A stretch of 64,000 bases of DNA from Anaerolineae bacterium (GTDB taxonomy: Bacteria > Chloroflexota > Anaerolineae > Promineifilales > Promineifilaceae), in NCBI GenBank assembly GCA_023382655.1, contig JAHDWK010000010.1, forward strand, positions 181,544-245,543, written 5' to 3'. Shown here in pieces: positions 9,701 through 15,344 of this stretch (within the stretch, counting starts at the first letter, position 1; every line of letters starts with the position of its first letter). A model generated the notes under the pieces. The model was not told where the DNA came from. It ran no database searches and was given only the letters and a program-made list of their open reading frames with translations. A program made the position numbers and the translations under genes.

Positions 9701-9787
9701 CGTGGCCCACCACGTAAAAACAAACAATGACAAAAATAGCAGACCGCTTAACAACAGTCTGCCGCTTGAACTTGCGTGATGGTTCAT
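3773..9787 (-). CDS. Giant secreted multidomain alpha-amylase/pullulanase (GH13)
   Basis: A 2004-residue extracellular starch or alpha-glucan hydrolase. A signal peptide ends near residue 36 (VVPARA). Four X25-like starch-binding modules follow (about 57-480; e.g. WCVAGSFQSPPWDNS, ECGNWGNAHPSQNSW). A CBM34-like N-domain (about 485-615) precedes the GH13 barrel (about 619-1200), with MYQIFPDRFRNGD, region I DGVFNH, the nucleophile in GWRFDVGGD, the acid/base Glu in VIEEWGNA and LGSHDTNR. Next come FN3 (1206-1296), a beta-rich segment (1300-1430), FN3 (1434-1525), CBM20 (1527-1615, VYLVGDLPELGPWNP), Big_5 (1640-1740), three PKD repeats (1744-1985) and the tail YILYLPAILKP. All catalytic residues are present. 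The start has AGGAGAG before the ATG. Whether it debranches (pullulanase) or acts like neopullulanase cannot be decided from sequence alone. Confidence 0.92.
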   Translation of the reverse strand: MNHHASSSGRLLLSGLLFLSLFVFTWWATAVVPARAQQPNLAAPLVKAKTAALAPQQTNWCVAGSFQSPPWDNSADPMNDSGVNGDVITADGVASLAFTIAAAGRHEFKVVECGNWGNAHPSQNSWFYTSAPNQIVTLTFDENDHSGDAGAPAVPTTNIVNVSGDDLPANFTAVGDWQSSPWNNSDPTTAMTAPGHGYYRLLYTIASPGTYAAKIVQTGSWNEQFVVDGRAIDGSPINFTTSSPNQDVVFLLNAANGRVTVTANGSGSGAWCAAGDFNSWSNTSDPLNDDGTNGDLIGGDGIYSLDYTIASAGRGEWKAVECNNWGNAYPSTNAFVITTVPSQTVKFTFDTNDHSGDAGLPLIPAQHIVNAWDDLPASFTVVGPWQGFNNNDPATAMTNLGNNNHLLTYTFAIAGQYEAKISQTGDWGNQFGSDGRGNNAPTAQFDVWTAGDMVQFYLDGNNGRWAIIAPPQGGAGHDNNIFWDDLGHNSRDTIFRAPGGPVHTGTAVTLRLRAASNDLTAARVRLYNDRTNAQSFLDMSLVADDGTYEWWEVTLPVSPDPTIYWYRFIAIDGTATAYYEDDATRDGGWGQPFANSLDHSWQLTMYDPSFNTPDWVKDAVMYQIFPDRFRNGDASNDAPPGRFFYNEPGGTIVRSDPSGGTSNPWNQVVCDPRDTGDPCAGSYSKNFYGGDLQGVIDKLDYLQDLGVTTIYFNPIFESPSNHKYDTTDYGFIAEDFGDLATFITLSQEVHNRDMFIVLDGVFNHTSSDSVYFDRYGRYAQIGACESETSPYRDWYYFTDVTPGTGPCVSSTGVPNAANYTSWFGFDSLPKLNAANPEVRDLIFAGGPNSVAMQWLQHADGWRFDVGGDIDPGVTNDPDNDFWEAFRATTRAQFPDSYMVIEEWGNASAWLLGDEMDATMNYQYSSAMLSFWRDTTFTDNDHNSGSSAGELTPLTPSQLDGRLHNWIERYPPEALYAMMNLLGSHDTNRPLFMLDHNAANGTDHTPLLDPDYDWSDSVARLKGVALLQMTLPGAPTIYYGDEVGLVGPTYYYGGKWEDDPYNRQPFPWLDEAGLPFYTFLQSQTNQDALYDYYSALTAARHAHPALRTGSFDTLLVDDANDLYGYGRKLPDHTDAAIVILNRAGTIAAPVTQTVTLDLSGYLPYGTNFVDVLSNNLVVMDGAGQLTVDVPGQGGVVLVLSGTIAAPPSAVVDLAVTAVRNQEVDLGWSAAAGATSYDVYRSPVSGGGYVWIANTTALTYTDSGLQNAVPYHYVVASRDDVSGLVSGYSNEAVGTPAHDLSTAWYNLQWPPEITHTISAITPTPNIYGQLWINGYTGGSGPAQGIHAQLGYAISGTSPISTSQWMWVDMDYDSAQGNNDQYVGNLLPDVVGDFHYITRWSSDGGNSWYISDLGGPGDNSDPGLLHVNPSGDTTAPMSTTLYLDATTAASISLSWDAVSDLDLAGYELYRQNVAAPGYARIAQLFGNVTSYEDTAVTTGETYDYYVLAFDTSFNRAALSNVVQATAEPRVVAVTFQVAVPEYTPGIVYLVGDLPELGPWNPGLVPMNQVGSTNVWTYTLNILDGTQVQYKYTRGSWDTVESWGSIIVLNNRQVTIDYGTDGIQLVDNTATDWGNGADDEKAVRFWRDPIVVDYAPTGTDVPVNTAITVTWSITMQVDTDFEVIGPSGPVAGTFVYNNDDWTVTFTPNTDLDTGAFYTVTVAGAQSVGVPGGDSGVQQFPVTWTFLTAPESIQAGFSSNSPIMVGETAVFTNTTTGQPPLSYEWDFGDGNGSTDSNPTHVYAAPGTYTVTLTATNDFETAVVTDTFVVNPEALTAGFASNSPVVVGETAVFTNSTTGTGPISYEWDFGDGDGSTDTHPTHLYAAPGSYTVVLTATNDFETAVITGTFVVNPVPLVAAFSSNSPIMVGETAVFTNTTTGSGPITFIWDFGDGNTDTAVNPTHVYTAPGTYTVILTATNAFETAVTTGIVVVNETEGEGYILYLPAILKP
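3830..4555 (-). repeat. Three tandem PKD-domain repeats of about 240 bp
   Basis: Within the amylase C-terminus the same unit occurs three times (VGETAVFTNTTTG, then YEWDFGDG, HVYAAPGTYTV, TNDFETAV). The units are nearly identical at DNA level, and each carries ACGGCCGT where it encodes ETAV. Such repeats can recombine or be collapsed in assembly. Confidence 0.8.
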
Positions 9788-9846
9788 TTCTCTCTCCTAC
9801 TTCAATGGTGCGCGATTTGGCAAATCGCATGACCGATAAAAACAAA

Positions 9847-9887
9847 AAAAGCCTGCTCAGACTTGAGTAAAGTCTAAACAGGCTTTT
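9847..9887 (-). terminator. Terminator in the amylase leader, possible attenuator
   Basis: The arms AAAAGCCTGCTCAGACT (9847-9863) and AGTCTAAACAGGCTTTT (9871-9887) pair at 15 of 17 positions. Read on the minus strand the hairpin is followed by TTTTTTTG, the form of an intrinsic terminator. It lies between the amylase promoter and its start codon, with no other gene to terminate, so premature termination of the amylase mRNA is plausible. Confidence 0.6.
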
Positions 9888-10008
9888 ACATTTCGGTTGA
9901 GTTTTGCTGCCAGCCAGGCCGGCGGCAGCCCACAAACAATACTGATTTCATGTTGGGAAATGGGAAAGCGTACCCAGTGAATTAATCAAATTGGTTGTAC
10001 GCGCATTT

Positions 10009-10039
10009 AGTTGACATATCAACTGTTGATGTGTCAACT
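10009..10039. promoter_or_regulatory. Operator-like palindrome of the amylase promoter
   Basis: AGTTGACATATCAAC is followed, after one T, by GTTGATGTGTCAACT, giving 31 bases of near-perfect dyad symmetry. It can also be read as two tandem GTTGA-N4-TCAAC sites 15 bases apart. It starts at the -10 element and runs downstream, as expected for a LacI-family repressor site. It shares TGTCAAC half-sites with the galactan operator at 25642-25663. Confidence 0.65.
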
Positions 10040-10065
10040 ATAACACGACTGGTTACGGCCGTCAA
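10037..10065 (-). promoter_or_regulatory. Sigma-70-type promoter of the amylase gene
   Basis: On the minus strand there is TTGACG (10065-10060), a 17-base spacer and TATAGT (10042-10037). The operator palindrome overlaps the -10. One ACGGCCGT copy (10055-10062) runs from the -35 into the spacer. Confidence 0.6.
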
Positions 10066-10151
10066 CGGCAAAAGATGACAAGGTGAGGGGGTGAAGGGGT
10101 GACAGTTGCGTTGGCGAATGGGTGGGGTAAACTGCGCATGAAATAGAGGAA

Positions 10152-10235
10152 CGGATTTGACGGATGAGACGAATTTTCACGGAAAGCTACACAAAAATCT
10201 GTGAACATCCGTCTTATCCGTGTCATCCGTGATCC
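10152..10235. repeat. Iterated-word hairpin (ATCCGT family)
   Basis: The left side carries repeated CGGAT/GACGGATGAGACG words; the right side carries ATCCGTCTTATCCGTGTCATCCGTG. The two sides are largely complementary. It ends about 20 bases before the SDR start at 10258. Confidence 0.55.
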
Positions 10236-10257
10236 TATTTTTTAACAGGAGGTTGAT

Positions 10258-11031
10258 ATGGCACACGGCCGTTTACAAGGCAAGGTAGCTCTCATTACCG
10301 GGGGCACGTCGGGCATTGGCGCAGCCACCGTCTGGCTGTTTGTACAGGAAGGAGCCAGCGTAACTTTCACCGGACGCCGCCGGGCAAGAGGGGAGGCGCT
10401 GGCGCAAGAAATGGGGGCAAAGGCCGATTACATTTACGCCGACCATACCCAACTGACGGATTGTGAGCGATGTGTGGCGGAGACGGTGGCCCGGTACGGC
10501 CGTATAGACATCCTCTTCAACAACGCTGGCGTTGTCACTAAAGGCACGGCCGAAACCACCAGTTTGCACACCTGGCAGGCGACTTTGGATTTGAACGTCA
10601 CGGCCGTGTGGCAGATGAGCCGCCTGATATTGCCCCATTTTCGGGCACAGGGGGGTGGCGTCATCATCAACAATGCTTCCGATTGGGGATTAGTAGGTGG
10701 CCGTGACGCCCTGGCATACTGCGTCAGCAAAGGAGCGGTGGTGCAAATGACCCGCTCGATGGCGCTGGATCACGCCCGCGAAAATATCCGCATCAACGCT
10801 GTCTGCCCTGGTGACACCTTTGTGGAGCGCTGGGTGGAGAAGGGGTATTTTGAGGATAGTGACCCGGTGACGATAGAGCAAGGACTGGCCGAAACCGGCG
10901 CAACGCTACCAATGGGACGGGTGGGTCAGGCCGAAGAAATTGCCAAAGCGGTTTTGTTCCTGGCTTGTGACGATTCCTCGTTTATCACCGGCGTCATGCT
11001 TCCTGTTGATGGTGGCAATACAGCTGCCTGA
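10258..11031 (+). CDS. Short-chain dehydrogenase/reductase
   Basis: A 257-residue classical SDR, an NAD(P)-dependent oxidoreductase. Seen are the cofactor-binding glycine motif GGTSGIGAA (about 15-23), NNAG, the catalytic serine region NNASDWGLVGG, the YCVSK catalytic Tyr-Lys pair, and the C-terminal LPVDGGNTAA typical of the FabG-like group. A near-perfect AGGAGG precedes the ATG by 6 bases. It is divergent from the amylase and convergent with the FecR-like gene, so it is probably monocistronic. The substrate cannot be told; sugar alcohols or hydroxy-acids are common in this group. Confidence 0.85.
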   Translation: MAHGRLQGKVALITGGTSGIGAATVWLFVQEGASVTFTGRRRARGEALAQEMGAKADYIYADHTQLTDCERCVAETVARYGRIDILFNNAGVVTKGTAETTSLHTWQATLDLNVTAVWQMSRLILPHFRAQGGGVIINNASDWGLVGGRDALAYCVSKGAVVQMTRSMALDHARENIRINAVCPGDTFVERWVEKGYFEDSDPVTIEQGLAETGATLPMGRVGQAEEIAKAVLFLACDDSSFITGVMLPVDGGNTAA

Positions 11032-11038
11032 ATAAAAA

Positions 11039-11074
11039 AAGACCCTCAGGGTTTCTAAAAACCCTGAGGGTCTT
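11039..11074. terminator. Bidirectional terminator
   Basis: A perfect 16-bp stem (AAGACCCTCAGGGTTT and its complement, loop CTAA) lies between the convergent SDR and FecR-like genes, with an A-run on the left side. It can serve both transcripts. Confidence 0.8.
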
Positions 11075-11087
11075 AACGAACGGTTAG

Positions 11088-12458
11088 CTAGGGACAGGAG
11101 CCGAGCGTATCACCGTGATTGAGGTGTGAGGCCACCGCAGCCTCAGGCACACTCATGGTTCGCTGTGCCGGTGTACCGGGCTTGTGGCAGATTGTTACCA
11201 TGCCCCCATTACCTGGTGGTGGGGGGGGCGGTGGTGGCGCCGTCGGGCTGGGAGGCGGGGGTAACGTTGGGTCTGGTGGCGGTGGCGGTGCGGTAGGCGA
11301 CGCATCCGAGCATGGCCCCATCGTATCACCATGAGCCAGGTGGCCGTTTAATGCTGCCTCCGGTAGCGTCATTGTCTGCTCTGCCGGGGTGCCTGGTTTA
11401 TGACAGATGGTGACTGTGCCACCATTACCCGGCGTGGGCGGGGGTGGTGGGGGCGCGGGCGTGCCATCGGGGCACGGGCCTGGCGTGTCACCATGACCCA
11501 AATGACCGTTAAGGGCTGCGACCGGCAGCGTCAAAGTTTGTTCGGCCGGTGTACCCGGTTTATGGCAAACGGTGACCCCATCACCTGGCATGATGGTGGG
11601 GGTGACAGTCTCTGTCGGCGTCATCGTTGGCGTGGGCGTGATGGTAGCCGTCGGCGTAATGGGTGGTGTGGGGGTGATAATCACCGTCGGCGTAATCGTG
11701 ACGGTGGGCGTGACCGGCACGGTAGGCGTGATGGTCACAGTTGGGGTGATGGTGACGGTGGGAGTTATAACCTGGAACAGGTTGAGATTCTGCCGTGCCA
11801 ACTGGTTAAGGGCAATTTCGCTGTTTGGGCCTAACTCGGCAATACTGCCGTCAGCGAATACCACCCTGGCGCTGGAATCTGGCCCGGTGCGCAGCCGGTC
11901 ATTGGCCGTAACTGTGGCCCCTTTGCCCAGAGGCGTCCATTTTCCGTCAGCGCTCAGCACTTCCACAACACCCTGGGTGGCTTCCACGGAAACGACAGCC
12001 GGTGGGACAGATTGGGCTGTACTGGGAGCCAGAGCGGCGCCTACGGCCGTTAGCAAACCCACACCCAATAACAAGAAACAGGCAATCGCCAGCGCCAGGA
12101 CCGGTTGGGAAAGCGTTTTGCCTCCCTGCACCAGGCGCTGCGGCAGGAAACGAATCCAGGCGACAAAAGTGAGCAGGGCTGCGCCTACGGCCGTTGCAGC
12201 CAGTCCATGTCCGGCAGGGATTGGCGCAACAGGAGTACGCGAGGGCAAGATTGCCAGCAGGTGGGCCTGCGAACGCTGGCGCACATCTGGCGACGGATGC
12301 ACCAGGGGGGTGGCGCGCATGTCGGTGGCAATCTGCAACAGATCGCCAAATTCGGCCCGGTATTCCGGGTATTGGGCCAGACATTCGGCCGGCGTCAGGC
12401 GACCCTGTTCAATCGCTTCCAGACATTCAGCCAGAATTTGGGTTGATTTATCAGTCAT
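11088..12458 (-). CDS. FecR-like membrane protein with three CHKPG repeats, sigma-factor partner
   Basis: A 456-residue protein encoded just downstream of an ECF-type sigma factor. Residues 1-50 resemble the short anti-sigma-like N-terminus common beside Chloroflexota sigma factors (CLEAIEQGRLTPAECLAQYP). A membrane helix follows (about 118-145), then a FecR-like domain (VEVLSADGKWTPLGKGATV, LRTGPDSSARVVFADGS, about 155-225), a TPTVTITPT linker, and three copies of a 35-residue unit CHKPGTPAEQT...LNGHLGHGDTPGPC separated by Pro-rich linkers. I start at 12458 because GGA lies 9 bases upstream and longer starts would overlap the sigma gene. It probably controls the sigma factor. The repeats, with fixed Cys and His, may bind metal, which is an inference. 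Confidence 0.75.
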   Translation of the reverse strand: MTDKSTQILAECLEAIEQGRLTPAECLAQYPEYRAEFGDLLQIATDMRATPLVHPSPDVRQRSQAHLLAILPSRTPVAPIPAGHGLAATAVGAALLTFVAWIRFLPQRLVQGGKTLSQPVLALAIACFLLLGVGLLTAVGAALAPSTAQSVPPAVVSVEATQGVVEVLSADGKWTPLGKGATVTANDRLRTGPDSSARVVFADGSIAELGPNSEIALNQLARQNLNLFQVITPTVTITPTVTITPTVPVTPTVTITPTVIITPTPPITPTATITPTPTMTPTETVTPTIMPGDGVTVCHKPGTPAEQTLTLPVAALNGHLGHGDTPGPCPDGTPAPPPPPPTPGNGGTVTICHKPGTPAEQTMTLPEAALNGHLAHGDTMGPCSDASPTAPPPPPDPTLPPPPSPTAPPPPPPPPGNGGMVTICHKPGTPAQRTMSVPEAAVASHLNHGDTLGSCP

Positions 12459-12480
12459 GGGTATATTCCTCATCCGTTGG

Positions 12481-13113
12481 TCAATCGCCATCCAACGCGG
12501 TGGAAACAAATACCAGATTTGGCGAGAAGCCATTGCCTCTGGTGGATGTTTTGCCGGGGGCGGCGACCTGAGCGACGGTCAATAAATTGCGCAAGGCGGT
12601 GATGGCCCGGTATTGTAGGGCACGGACCGCTTCTTCACTGCGCTGCAGGACAACGGCCGTTTCTGCGTGACTTAACCCCACAATAAAACGATACATCAAA
12701 ACTTCCTGGTACTCTTCCTTGAGCTGCTGAAATTTATCATGTAACTCTTCGACTCGCTCGCGGCGCATCACCATCGCCTCCGGCCCCTCTATGGGGGCCA
12801 AAATGTGGTTGGCTTCTTCCAGACCTACATGTTCCTTATGGGCGCGATAATGGTCAACCACCATGTTGCGGGCAATGCGATACAGCCATAGGCGGAAAGG
12901 AATTTGTTGGGGCGGGTTTTCGGCCAGCGCCAGCCAGGCTTTCAAAAAGACTGCCTCGCATAAATCTTCCGCTTCCTGGTGGCTGCGCACACGATAAAAG
13001 ACAAAATGGTAAATCTCATCCAGGAATCGTTCATAGAGATGGCCGAAGGCGGCCGTATCACCGTCTATGGCTTGTTTTACCAGATGGGTTTGACATTCAT
13101 TCATTTCGTTCAT
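12481..13113 (-). CDS. ECF-type RNA polymerase sigma factor
   Basis: A 210-residue sigma-70 family protein. Region 2 spans about residues 20-90 (AAFGHLYERFLDEIYHFVFY, AEDLCEAVFLKAWLAL, FRLWLYRIARNMVVDHYR). Region 4 spans about 125-180 (LHDKFQQLKEEYQEVLMYRF, GLSHAETAVVLQRSEEAVRA, the helix-turn-helix). A C-terminal tail of about 30 residues is extra. ATGs at 13113 and 13101 are both possible. It is followed after 22 bases by the FecR-like gene, forming a two-gene operon. It would recruit polymerase to a small regulon in response to the membrane partner. The signal is unknown. Confidence 0.88.
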   Translation of the reverse strand: MNEMNECQTHLVKQAIDGDTAAFGHLYERFLDEIYHFVFYRVRSHQEAEDLCEAVFLKAWLALAENPPQQIPFRLWLYRIARNMVVDHYRAHKEHVGLEEANHILAPIEGPEAMVMRRERVEELHDKFQQLKEEYQEVLMYRFIVGLSHAETAVVLQRSEEAVRALQYRAITALRNLLTVAQVAAPGKTSTRGNGFSPNLVFVSTALDGD

Positions 13114-13205
13114 AGATAGCGCTACTACCTTTTCACGCTTATACAGACGAATGAGGGCGCAAAACGTGACGATATTGGCTAAAATTGGGCAATCATTCGC
13201 CGGTT

Positions 13206-13268
13206 AGTGCCAGGCACAGGACGTTTCTGCATCGGCTATCCAAAACAATGTGCCCTGTGCCTGGCACT
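13206..13268. repeat. AGTGCCAGGCAC inverted repeat, copy 1
   Basis: A perfect 15-bp stem: AGTGCCAGGCACAGG (13206-13220) and its complement (13254-13268). It is related to the copies at 17692-17753 and 39238-39300. It lies in the divergent gap upstream of the GNAT gene, ending just before its ribosome-binding site. Confidence 0.7.
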
Positions 13269-13285
13269 GCTGAGGAGTATATTCT

Positions 13286-13855
13286 ATGAGGAATTCAGCT
13301 TATTGGGAAAGCGAACGCATTCGTTTGCGGGCGATTGAACCGGAGGATGCGCCGGTCTTTTTTGAGTGGAATCGGGATGAAGAGATGGGACTAATGGTAG
13401 ACCGCATCCGGCTGCCCGCTTCACGCAAGGTGGTAACTGATTGGATTGAGAAGACCACAGCGCGTTTTGCGGATGAATCGGACAATTACTATTTTGTGAT
13501 TGAGACATTAGTCGGTGAAATCGTGGGGTCTATCGATCCACACAAATGTGACCGGCGGGTGGGCGATTTTACGTATGGTATTGCCATTCGACGGCCGTTT
13601 CAGCGACAGGGATACGCACGGGAAGCGATCATCATGCTGCTGCGTTATTACTTCCGCGAACTGCGCTACCAGAAGGTGACGGTGAAGGTGTATGGTTACA
13701 ATGAACCGTCCCAACGGTTACACGAGGCGATGGGTTTTGTGTTGGAGGGGAGAATACGGCGGGCAGCTTTATATGACGGCCGTTACTACGACGACCTCAT
13801 CTACGGCCTGACCAGAGAAGAATTTGAGGAGCGGTATGGAGTGCCAGGCGAATAA
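13286..13855 (+). CDS. GNAT family N-acetyltransferase (RimJ/RimL-like)
   Basis: A 189-residue acetyltransferase that would move acetyl from acetyl-CoA to an amine. The N-terminus has the RIRLRAIEPEDAPVFFEW pattern of the RimJ/RimL branch. The acetyl-CoA pyrophosphate loop is RRPFQRQGYAREAI, and the C-terminal part has YGYNEPSQRLHEAMGFVLEG, the usual N-x-x-S-x-x-x-x-E-x-x-G-F signature. AGGAG sits upstream of the ATG. The real substrate (protein N-terminus, polyamine or antibiotic) cannot be judged. It stands alone next to a transposase gene. Confidence 0.85.
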   Translation: MRNSAYWESERIRLRAIEPEDAPVFFEWNRDEEMGLMVDRIRLPASRKVVTDWIEKTTARFADESDNYYFVIETLVGEIVGSIDPHKCDRRVGDFTYGIAIRRPFQRQGYAREAIIMLLRYYFRELRYQKVTVKVYGYNEPSQRLHEAMGFVLEGRIRRAALYDGRYYDDLIYGLTREEFEERYGVPGE

Positions 13856-13872
13856 ATTCGCAAGCAACAGAA

Positions 13873-13927
13873 GGCGAAGCCCACCTGCGTGGGCTGGTCG
13901 CCCTCTTCCAGTCGGCGCAGGCCGACT
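13873..13927. repeat. Pair of REP-like hairpins before an IS200-like transposase
   Basis: Hairpin 1 has AGCCCAC-CTGC-GTGGGCT with outer GGCGA/TCGCC. Hairpin 2 has AGTCGGC-GCAG-GCCGACT. Both have 7-bp GC-rich stems and 4-base loops that are complementary to each other. This arrangement resembles REP/BIME elements that accompany REP-associated tyrosine transposases. Confidence 0.6.
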
Positions 13928-14017
13928 TCGCTCTTTGTAGGTGCTGCTCCGCTGCCCCGCCTGACCTGCTATACTGTTACCAACTATCGCTACCTGTTAG
14001 GAGGGAAATTTATCCAC

Positions 14018-14473
14018 ATGAGAACCCCATACACTCAATTGTATGTTCATCTGGTTTGGGCTACTTGGGATCGTCTGCCACTCATTACACCGGCTATCGA
14101 ACCGCGCATTTATGCCTGCATCGCCAAAAAATGCCGGGAACTGAAATGTGTCCCCCTGGCAATCGGCGGCATAAAAGATCACGTTCACCTCCTGGCACGG
14201 TTACATACCACGACGACCGTAGCCACCCTGGTCAAAGAAGTCAAAGGCGCATCATCCCATTTGGTCACGCATGAAATCACGCCGGACGAATTCTTCAAGT
14301 GGCAGGACGCATATGGCGCGTTCACCTTGCGTAAAAGCGATGTACCCCAAGTGCTGGCTTACGTTCGCCATCAGAAGCAGCACCATGCCGACCGATCACT
14401 CTTTGAAGAGTGGGAACAGGTTTACGAACCAGAGTCAGGTGAGCAAATTCACGAAAACGAGCATCTGGTGTAA
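14018..14473 (+). CDS. IS200/REP-associated-type tyrosine transposase (Y1, HUH)
   Basis: A 151-residue single-domain Y1 transposase. Seen are the N-terminal TQLYVHLVWATWDR strand, the HUH metal-binding motif in DHVHLLARL, and the nucleophile tyrosine in VLAYVRHQKQHH. These enzymes cut and join single-stranded DNA at small hairpins. I start at 14018 because AGGAGG lies 13 bases upstream and homologues begin near MRTPYTQLYVH; the longer frame would read through the hairpins. No second ORF (TnpB) and no matching hairpin downstream are visible. It is therefore either a domesticated REP-associated transposase or a decayed element. It is followed after 12 bases by the HAD gene. Confidence 0.85.
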   Translation: MRTPYTQLYVHLVWATWDRLPLITPAIEPRIYACIAKKCRELKCVPLAIGGIKDHVHLLARLHTTTTVATLVKEVKGASSHLVTHEITPDEFFKWQDAYGAFTLRKSDVPQVLAYVRHQKQHHADRSLFEEWEQVYEPESGEQIHENEHLV

Positions 14474-14485
14474 GATCACGGCCGT

Positions 14486-15292
14486 ATGAACCACATCAAA
14501 AATCTCATTCTCGATATGGACGGCGTGTTATGGCATGGCGACACGGCCGTGCCCGGCCTTTCCCACTTCTTCCACACCCTGCGCCAGCAGGGGATCAACT
14601 TCGTCCTGGCAACCAATAATGCTTCCAAAACGCCAGCACAATATGTAGCCAAGTTGGCCGGTTTTGGCGTGCAGGTTGCGCCGGAGCAGATTTTGACCTC
14701 GGCCATTGCTACGGCCGATTATTTACAGGAGGAGTATGCAGCGGGTACGGCCGTCTACGTTCTTGGCGGCGACGGGCTGCACCAGGCGATTCGGGAGCGT
14801 GGCTTCCGCATTTTGTCAGTAGCAGATGTGATGGAGGGAGGCCCACGGGGGAAGGTCACGGCCGTTGGCCTGTGGCGTGAAGCGACATATGCCGACTTTG
14901 CCGCCGCCGCCATCTGCATCAATGCCGGGGCGCACTTCATTGGCTCTAACCCGGATGTGAGCCTGCCCAGCGAATATGGCCCGCTGCCCGGCGCAGGGTC
15001 ATTCCTGGCTTTGTTGACGGCGGCCACCGGCGTCCAACCCACCATCATCGGCAAACCGGGCATCATCATGTTTCAGGAGGCGCTCAAACGGCTGGGCAGC
15101 ACACCCGGTAACACCGCTATGGTAGGCGACCGCCTCAGCACAGACATTGCCGGAGGCAAAGCCGCCGGACTGCACACCATCCTCCTCCTCTCCGGCATCA
15201 GCATCCGCGAAGAACTGGCCCAGCCCCATGCGCCCCAACCGGATTATGTGTTTGCCAGTATAACGGAACTGGCAGAGAGATTAGGATATTGA
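14486..15292 (+). CDS. HAD superfamily hydrolase, NagD/subclass IIA
   Basis: A 268-residue phosphatase of the HAD-IIA (NagD/PGP-like) branch. Motif I is LDMDGVLWHGD, motif II ATNNASKT, motif III around GKPGIIMF, and motif IV MVGDRLSTDIAGGKAAG. The C2-type cap lies between motifs II and III. It likely dephosphorylates small sugar or nucleoside phosphates. No Shine-Dalgarno is visible; the eight bases before the ATG are exactly ACGGCCGT (14478-14485), so the palindrome occupies the ribosome-binding position. The stop codon and last residues (LGY) lie inside the left arm of the hairpin at 15285-15336. Confidence 0.87.
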   Translation: MNHIKNLILDMDGVLWHGDTAVPGLSHFFHTLRQQGINFVLATNNASKTPAQYVAKLAGFGVQVAPEQILTSAIATADYLQEEYAAGTAVYVLGGDGLHQAIRERGFRILSVADVMEGGPRGKVTAVGLWREATYADFAAAAICINAGAHFIGSNPDVSLPSEYGPLPGAGSFLALLTAATGVQPTIIGKPGIIMFQEALKRLGSTPGNTAMVGDRLSTDIAGGKAAGLHTILLLSGISIREELAQPHAPQPDYVFASITELAERLGY

Positions 15293-15336
15293 GATATTGG
15301 GATATTGACGCATCAATATCCCAATATCTCAATATC
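15285..15336. repeat. Iterated-word hairpin (GATATTGG family), 24-bp perfect stem
   Basis: The left arm (15285-15308) is three 8-base words GATATTGA, GATATTGG, GATATTGA. The right arm (15313-15336) is its exact complement, with loop CGCA. It overlaps the HAD stop codon and ends 8 bases before the rlmN ATG, replacing any ribosome-binding site there. Confidence 0.85.
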
Positions 15337-15344
15337 TCAATACC

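Larger units (their letters stand above)
9788..10257. other. Divergent regulatory region, amylase / SDR
   Basis: This 470-base gap lies between divergent genes. Listed separately within it are a minus-strand promoter with an operator-like palindrome, a leader terminator in front of amylase, and an iterated-word hairpin before the SDR gene. The amylase transcript would have a leader of roughly 240 bases. Confidence 0.6.

Noticed and set aside
9549..9935. Minus-strand frame of 128 codons spanning the amylase leader
   Set aside because: It crosses the leader terminator and the amylase signal peptide in another frame and has no plausible protein content.
11572..12585. 337-codon plus-strand frame rich in Val-Gly repeats
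   Set aside because: It is the complement of the TPTVTITPT linker and FecR-like gene; the repeated sequence keeps all frames open.
13873..14473. Complete IS200/IS605 element with TnpB
   Set aside because: Only the Y1 transposase is present; no TnpB and no clear right-end hairpin are seen.
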